NCBI GenBank assembly: GCA_947494545.1
Contig: CANLVH010000007.1
Coordinates: forward strand, 124,001-188,000
Direction of reading: 5' to 3'
From: an uncultured Mesonia sp.
GTDB lineage: Bacteria; Bacteroidota; Bacteroidia; Flavobacteriales; Flavobacteriaceae
Length of the DNA stretch: 64,000 bases
The number at the start of each line of letters is the position of its first letter. Within the stretch, counting starts at the first letter, position 1. The notes beneath the pieces were generated by a model. That model worked only from the letters and a program-made list of their open reading frames with translations, searched no databases and had not been told where the DNA came from. A program made the position numbers and the translations under genes. Below are positions 59,812 to 64,000 of this stretch, piece after piece.

Positions 59812-60102
59812 TTATTTTACTTCTACGTTTGTTTTTACACCTTCCAAAAATACTTTGGCCGGTTTAAATGCAGGGATATTGTGTGCAGGTATTTTTATGG
59901 TAGTGTTTTTAGATATATTTCTACCGGTTTTTTCTGCACGGGTTTTAATTATAAAACTCCCAAAGCCTCTTAGGTAAACGTTGTCACCGCTCTCCAAAGA
60001 AGTTTTTACCTCATCCATAAAGGTTTCTATAGTAGCTTGCACGTCGCCTTTCTCCATTCCTAATTTCTCTGAAATGTTTGCTACAATATCTGCTTTCGTC
60101 AT
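59812..60102 (-). CDS. HU-family DNA-binding protein
   Basis: This 96-residue histone-like protein has the HU opening MTKADIVANISEKLGMEKGDVQATIETFMDEVK, the GFGSF motif in LRGFGSFIIKTRAEKTGRNI, and the DNA-intercalating arm tip IPAHNIPAFKPAKVF with proline. It compacts and bends DNA. A strong promoter match lies upstream on the minus strand. Confidence 0.95.
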   Translation of the reverse strand: MTKADIVANISEKLGMEKGDVQATIETFMDEVKTSLESGDNVYLRGFGSFIIKTRAEKTGRNISKNTTIKIPAHNIPAFKPAKVFLEGVKTNVEVK

Positions 60103-60143
60103 CTTTATATTTTTTTATAATGGGTTTATTAAATTTCAGGGTG

Positions 60144-60151
60144 CAAATATA
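60144..60151 (-). promoter_or_regulatory. Putative promoter (-7 element) for the HU gene
   Basis: The minus strand reads TATATTTG, an exact TAnnTTTG match. A TTG on the same strand at 60173-60175 lies 21 bases upstream, fitting the -33 position, so this is the best complete promoter in the window. Confidence 0.6.
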
Positions 60152-60235
60152 ATAATTTAAAATTCAAATAATCAATCTAATCCTTTAAATAGTAAGTGAA
60201 TAAAGATTTATCATTGCAAAACAAGATTTCATACT

Positions 60236-61312
60236 ATGCAATTTAGTAAAATACTGTTAACTTGGTACTTAGAGAATAAAAGAGATTTGCCTTGGCGGAA
60301 AACCAAGCAGCCATATCGCATTTGGCTCAGCGAAATTATGCTGCAACAAACCAAAATTGCGCAAGGTTTACCTTATTACAACAGTTTTATTGAGCATTTT
60401 CCTACCGTTTTTGATTTAGCAAAAGCACCAGAAGAAAAAGTTTTAAAACTTTGGCAAGGGTTAGGTTATTACTCGCGCGCAAGAAATTTACACCACACAG
60501 CAAAATATATAGCAGACGAACGCAACGGCGTTTTTCCTTCTTCTTATAAAGAACTAAAAAAATTAAAAGGAGTGGGAGAGTACACAGCCGCCGCAATTGC
60601 ATCTATAGCTTTTAATGAAGCAGTGGCAGTAGTAGACGGTAATGTGTATAGGGTTTTGTCGCGAGTTTTTGGTATAGAAACGCCAATAGATAGTACAGAA
60701 GGTAAAAAAGAGTTTAAGGCTGTAGCCGAAGAATCACTGGATAAACAAAACGCTAAAAATTACAACCAGGCAATAATGGAGTTTGGTGCACTGCAATGCA
60801 CGCCAAAAAAACCTTTGTGTGCTACTTGTCCGCTGCAGTCGCATTGCGTGGCTTACCAGCAAAATAAAGTGGCAAACCTTCCTGTAAAAGCAAAAAAGAC
60901 TAAAGTTAGTACAAGATATTTTAATTATTTGGTTTTATTAGAAAACAACGATCACGTAACCAATACTGTATTACAACAGCGTCAAGGAAAGGGTATTTGG
61001 CAAAATTTATTCGAATTTCCGCTTATAGAAAGTAAAACTTCGTTAAATAAAAAACAGCTTCTAGAAAATATTTTTTTTAAAGACCTTTTAGATGGTTCTT
61101 TTAATAAATTAGAATTGTTTAACGCAACTCCTATAAAACATGTACTTTCGCACCAGAAAATTTATGCTAATTTTTGGGTAGTTTATCTTGAAAATATACC
61201 GGTTGCAAATTTTACAAAACCACTTAAAAAGCTTGAAGTTACTGAGGTTGAAAATTTCCCTGTACCGGTTTTAGTGCAAAATTTTATAGAAAATTTTAAT
61301 TTTTCCAACTAA
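60236..61312 (+). CDS. mutY: A/G-specific adenine glycosylase
   Basis: This 358-residue repair enzyme removes adenine mispaired with 8-oxoguanine. Motifs are SEIMLQQTKIAQGLPYY, the helix-hairpin-helix LKGVGEYTAAAIASIAF, catalytic aspartate in VVDGNVYRVLSR, and a [4Fe-4S] loop with four cysteines in CTPKKPLCATCPLQSHC. The C-terminal NUDIX-like domain reads the 8-oxoguanine. It is followed by ssb, gldE and gldD, the usual flavobacterial order. Confidence 0.95.
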   Translation: MQFSKILLTWYLENKRDLPWRKTKQPYRIWLSEIMLQQTKIAQGLPYYNSFIEHFPTVFDLAKAPEEKVLKLWQGLGYYSRARNLHHTAKYIADERNGVFPSSYKELKKLKGVGEYTAAAIASIAFNEAVAVVDGNVYRVLSRVFGIETPIDSTEGKKEFKAVAEESLDKQNAKNYNQAIMEFGALQCTPKKPLCATCPLQSHCVAYQQNKVANLPVKAKKTKVSTRYFNYLVLLENNDHVTNTVLQQRQGKGIWQNLFEFPLIESKTSLNKKQLLENIFFKDLLDGSFNKLELFNATPIKHVLSHQKIYANFWVVYLENIPVANFTKPLKKLEVTEVENFPVPVLVQNFIENFNFSN

Positions 61313-61349
61313 TTCTTTTTGCTTACATTTACTTAAAAACAATATTATT

Positions 61350-61817
61350 ATGGCAGGAACACTTAATAAAGTAATGCTAATAGGCCACACCGGCGATGAT
61401 GTAAAAATGCATTATTTTGAAGGTGGTGGTTGCGTGGGTAACTTTCCGTTGGCAACTAACGAGGAGTATTTAAATAAAACTACAGGAGAAAAAGTAAGCA
61501 ATACAGAATGGCACAACATTGTTGTACGGAATAAAGGAGCAGAAGTTTGCGAAAAATACCTTAAAAAAGGAGATAAAGTTTATATAGAAGGTCGCTTAAA
61601 AACTAGAAAATGGACAGACGATAAAAACCAAGACCGTTATACAACAGAAATACAGTGTACAGAGTTTACGTTTTTAACGCCAAAAGAAAAAAGCGGTATG
61701 CAAACCGGCTCTTCATCGCCGGCGCAAAACCAAACCAAAGAGCCGCAAAATAAACAGCAAAATTATTCTGCGCCGGAAAATGATCCGGTAGACGACGAAG
61801 ACGATTTACCCTTTTAA
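61350..61817 (+). CDS. ssb: Single-stranded DNA-binding protein
   Basis: This 155-residue protein has an OB fold (AGTLNKVMLIGHTGDDVKMHYF, VSNTEWHNIVVRNKGAEVCEKYLKKGDKVYIEGRL) and a disordered, Gln/Asn-rich linker, ending in VDDEDDLPF. The acidic DDLPF tip is the docking site for RecO, RecQ, PriA and other partners in SSB proteins generally. It lies between mutY and gldE. Confidence 0.95.
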   Translation: MAGTLNKVMLIGHTGDDVKMHYFEGGGCVGNFPLATNEEYLNKTTGEKVSNTEWHNIVVRNKGAEVCEKYLKKGDKVYIEGRLKTRKWTDDKNQDRYTTEIQCTEFTFLTPKEKSGMQTGSSSPAQNQTKEPQNKQQNYSAPENDPVDDEDDLPF

Positions 61818-61835
61818 AATAGAATCACGCTAATT

Positions 61836-63149
61836 TTGGATCCAGAACCGGTCAGTTTTATACTATTTAATGTTCTGCAAGCACAAGATATTTTCGGGCT
61901 TGTGTTGCTTTTATTATTATTGGTTTGCTCTGCGCTTATTTCTGGTTCAGAGGTGGCTTTATTTTCTTTAAAACCTACAGATTTTGAGGTAGAGAGCGGA
62001 GAACTTTCTACAAAACAACAAATTCTTGTCCGCCTACTTGATAGGCCTAAAAAACTATTGGCTACTATTTTGGTAGCCAATAATTTTGTAAATATTGCCT
62101 TAGTGTTGCTATTTGATTCTTTGGGAGATGTGGTGTTAGGCGATTTAAACATAATTTGGTACGGCATAAACCTCCAATTTATTATTGAGGTAGTGGTTAT
62201 TACCTTTTTAATTTTACTGTTTGGCGAGATTTTACCCAAAATATATGCTAGCAGAAATCGTGTAGCGTTTTCTAACTTTATGGCATATCCGTTAGGATTT
62301 CTAGATAAATTTTTTGCTGTTTTTAGTCTTCCAATGCGTCACGTAACAGTTTTAATACATAGGCGTCTGGGTAAACAAAAATCTAATTTCAGCGTAGATC
62401 AACTCTCACAAGCTTTAGAACTTACCAGCGAGGAAGACACAACCCAAGAAGAGCAGAAAATTCTTAAAGGCATTGTTTCCTTCGGTAATACCGAAACCAA
62501 ACAAGTTATGTGTCCGCGTATGGATATTTTTGCGATTTCTATAGAAGAAAATTTTTCTAAAGTAGTAAGAGAAATTGTAGAAAATGGTTTCTCTAGAATA
62601 CCGGTTTACGAAGAAAATCTAGATACGATAAAAGGAATTCTATACATTAAAGATTTGCTGCCTTATCTAGATAAAACAGATTTTGAATGGCAAAAATTGT
62701 TGCGAGAGCCTTACTTTGTTCCTGAAAATAAAAAGTTAGACGATCTTTTAAACGATTTTAAACTAAAGAAAAACCACTTGGCTATTGTAGTAGACGAATA
62801 CGGCGGCACCAGTGGACTTATTAGTTTAGAAGATATTATTGAGGAAATTGTTGGCGATATAAGCGATGAATTTGACGACGAAGATTTGATCTTTTCGCAG
62901 TTAGACGAAAAGAATTTTGTTTTTGAAGGTAAAACGTCCTTAAAAGATTTTTACCGAGTAATAGACTTAGAAGACCCAAGTTTGTTTGAAGAAAATAAAG
63001 GAGAGGCAGAAACCATTGCCGGTTTACTATTAGAAATTTCCGGAGGTTTTCCGAAAAGAAACGAGAGTATAATTTTTGAAAATTATACCTTTGTTATAGA
63101 AGCTATAGACAATAAACGTATTAAGCAGATTAAAGTTTCTATAAAGTAA
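61836..63149 (+). CDS. gldE: Gliding motility-associated protein GldE
   Basis: This 437-residue membrane protein has a DUF21 domain with four helices (about 15-190), two CBS motifs (about 215-340; MCPRMDIFAIS, FSRIPVYEENLDTIKGILYIKDLLPYL, AIVVDEYGGTSGLISLEDIIEEIVGDISDEFDDE) and a CorC_HlyC C-terminal domain. The architecture is shared with CorC, but the position between ssb and gldD identifies gldE of the gliding and type IX secretion locus. The start is TTG at 61836. Confidence 0.92.
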   Translation: MDPEPVSFILFNVLQAQDIFGLVLLLLLLVCSALISGSEVALFSLKPTDFEVESGELSTKQQILVRLLDRPKKLLATILVANNFVNIALVLLFDSLGDVVLGDLNIIWYGINLQFIIEVVVITFLILLFGEILPKIYASRNRVAFSNFMAYPLGFLDKFFAVFSLPMRHVTVLIHRRLGKQKSNFSVDQLSQALELTSEEDTTQEEQKILKGIVSFGNTETKQVMCPRMDIFAISIEENFSKVVREIVENGFSRIPVYEENLDTIKGILYIKDLLPYLDKTDFEWQKLLREPYFVPENKKLDDLLNDFKLKKNHLAIVVDEYGGTSGLISLEDIIEEIVGDISDEFDDEDLIFSQLDEKNFVFEGKTSLKDFYRVIDLEDPSLFEENKGEAETIAGLLLEISGGFPKRNESIIFENYTFVIEAIDNKRIKQIKVSIK

Positions 63150-63713
63150 ATGCGATACACTCTACTTATTCTTATTATTTTACTCTCTTGTAATGCTTGC
63201 CAAGACAATGTGCAACCTAAACCAAAGGCATATTTGGCATTAGAATATCCTACACCAAAATACACCAAGCTAAAAACCAACTGTCCTTATGTTTTTGAAG
63301 TGAATACCCTTACCAAGATAAAAACTTCAAGAACGGGAAATCCTTGCTGGTTAAATATTGAATATCCCGAGATGAAAGGTACTATTTTTATAACTTATCG
63401 GCGCGTAGATAATAATCTAAGAAGTCTTTTAATAGACGCGCAAAAATTACCATTAGAACATACCAGCAAAGCAGACGAGATAGAAGTAGATACCTACACC
63501 AACGAGAAGCATAATGTGTTTGGTAATTTTTATGAAGTAAAAGGCAACGCAGCTTCGCAAGCGCAATTTTATGTTACAGATAGTACCAAAAATTTTATTA
63601 CCGGCTCTATTTATTTTAACGCTCGCCCTAATTTTGACTCTATAATTCCCGCAGCCAATTATCTTAAAAAAGATATACGCCATTTAATGGAGAGCGTGCG
63701 TTGGAAAGAATAA
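63150..63713 (+). CDS. gldD: Gliding motility lipoprotein GldD
   Basis: This 187-residue lipoprotein has a signal peptide MRYTLLILIILLSCNAC with two cysteines near the lipobox. GldD segments such as YLALEYPTPKYTKL, CPYVFEVN, NIEYPEMKGTIFITYRRV and FITGSIYFNARPNFDSIIPAANYLKKDI are typical. GldD is required for gliding and linked to the type IX secretion apparatus in Flavobacteriaceae. It begins directly after the gldE stop, with no gap. Confidence 0.94.
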   Translation: MRYTLLILIILLSCNACQDNVQPKPKAYLALEYPTPKYTKLKTNCPYVFEVNTLTKIKTSRTGNPCWLNIEYPEMKGTIFITYRRVDNNLRSLLIDAQKLPLEHTSKADEIEVDTYTNEKHNVFGNFYEVKGNAASQAQFYVTDSTKNFITGSIYFNARPNFDSIIPAANYLKKDIRHLMESVRWKE

Positions 63714-63787
63714 CCAATTATTCTTGGTGCGTTCAAAAATTTAAGCGCATTTTTGCAGCTTTTTAGAAATTTAAAGTAGCAGAAGTT

Positions 63788-64000
63788 TTGGGAAGACAGC
63801 AACTAAAATGGTTTTATTTAATTGCCTTGGCTTTGGTTTGGGGCAGTTCTTTTATTTTAATAAAAAAAGGATTGGTTGGTCTTACCCCAATACAATTAGG
63901 CGCTTTACGGGTTTGTTTTGCTTCAATTTTTATTTTCTTGATTGGTGCAAAAAGCATTAAAAAAATTAAAAAAGAGCACTGGCGTTGGATTGCCTTATCG
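63788..64000 (+). CDS. EamA/DMT-family transporter, N-terminal part (partial)
   Basis: The gene runs off the right edge in an open frame of at least 71 codons. Residues KWFYLIALALVWGSSFILIKKGLVGLTPIQLGALRVCFASIFIFLI match the first EamA repeat, with the WGSSF motif in helix 1 and the LRVCFA segment in helix 2. The likely start is a TTG at 63788. Members move metabolites or drugs across the inner membrane; no substrate can be assigned. Confidence 0.85.
   Translation, partial: MGRQQLKWFYLIALALVWGSSFILIKKGLVGLTPIQLGALRVCFASIFIFLIGAKSIKKIKKEHWRWIALS

Noticed and set aside
59705..59977. Plus-strand open frame of 90 codons over the HU gene
   Set aside because: It is antisense to HU and the 29-residue gene, has no homology I can see and no promoter; the minus-strand genes explain the DNA.

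Overview
The window is a 64 kb piece of a low-G+C chromosome from the Bacteroidota, almost certainly the family Flavobacteriaceae. The evidence is gldE and gldD gliding genes next to mutY and ssb, a protein with a type IX secretion (T9SS) sorting tail, GYDIA-type GHMP kinase beside class II HMG-CoA reductase, DUF4271/DUF4296/DUF3098/DUF3127 proteins, and recurrent TAnnTTTG promoter elements with no purine-rich ribosome-binding sites. It is mostly housekeeping sequence. I see no rRNA, tRNA, CRISPR array, prophage or conventional insertion sequence.

Layout. 1-5 kb: the tail of a CorC/HlyC protein, a PpiD-like folding factor, and a convergent mevalonate pair (HMG-CoA reductase, GHMP kinase). 5-12 kb: a dipeptide-uptake cluster (dipeptidyl peptidase IV, two tandem POT transporters, a thioredoxin-like protein). 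12-17 kb, minus strand: surE, a small membrane protein, lpxB, an NlpC/P60 lipoprotein and comEC. 17-26 kb: tail-specific protease, a lone DppC-like permease, HIT protein, lipocalin-like lipoprotein, histidine kinase, flavin reductase, a DUF3127 protein, aat, a DUF2490 protein and tag. 26-30 kb: ftsX, DUF3098, uppP and truB on the minus strand. 30-33 kb: leuS carrying a foreign in-frame nuclease domain. 33-44 kb: Zn peptidase, saccharopine dehydrogenase-like protein, pckA, hemD, DUF4271, a GT2 transferase, dihydroorotase, an epimerase and tyrS. 44-52 kb: LuxE-like acyltransferase, a T9SS cargo protein, a PhoB/PhoR-like pair, a glycosyltransferase, trmB, LysE and an MGMT-like protein. 52-55 kb: an Fe-S/redox operon (Mrp, NifU, ferredoxin reductase, ferredoxin) behind a Fur/PerR-like palindrome. 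55-60 kb: two tandem JmjC/cupin proteins, recX, rng, a 29-residue basic protein and HU. 60-64 kb: mutY, ssb, gldE, gldD and the start of an EamA transporter.

Three observations stand out. (1) leuS contains about 170 extra codons encoding a DUF559 (Vsr-like) nuclease domain with apparently intact active-site residues. It sits in a beta-hairpin turn of the editing domain, and its DNA ends are GC-rich hairpins with a short terminal inverted repeat, so it looks like a mobile element spliced in frame into an essential gene. (2) The 10-mer CTTTACGGAA occurs exactly 21 times, in both orientations, between genes and in all three reading frames inside genes, against a rough expectation well below one. 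(3) The DUF3127 protein ends in the same DDLPF tip as the SSB encoded in this window, which suggests a second protein that docks with SSB partners.
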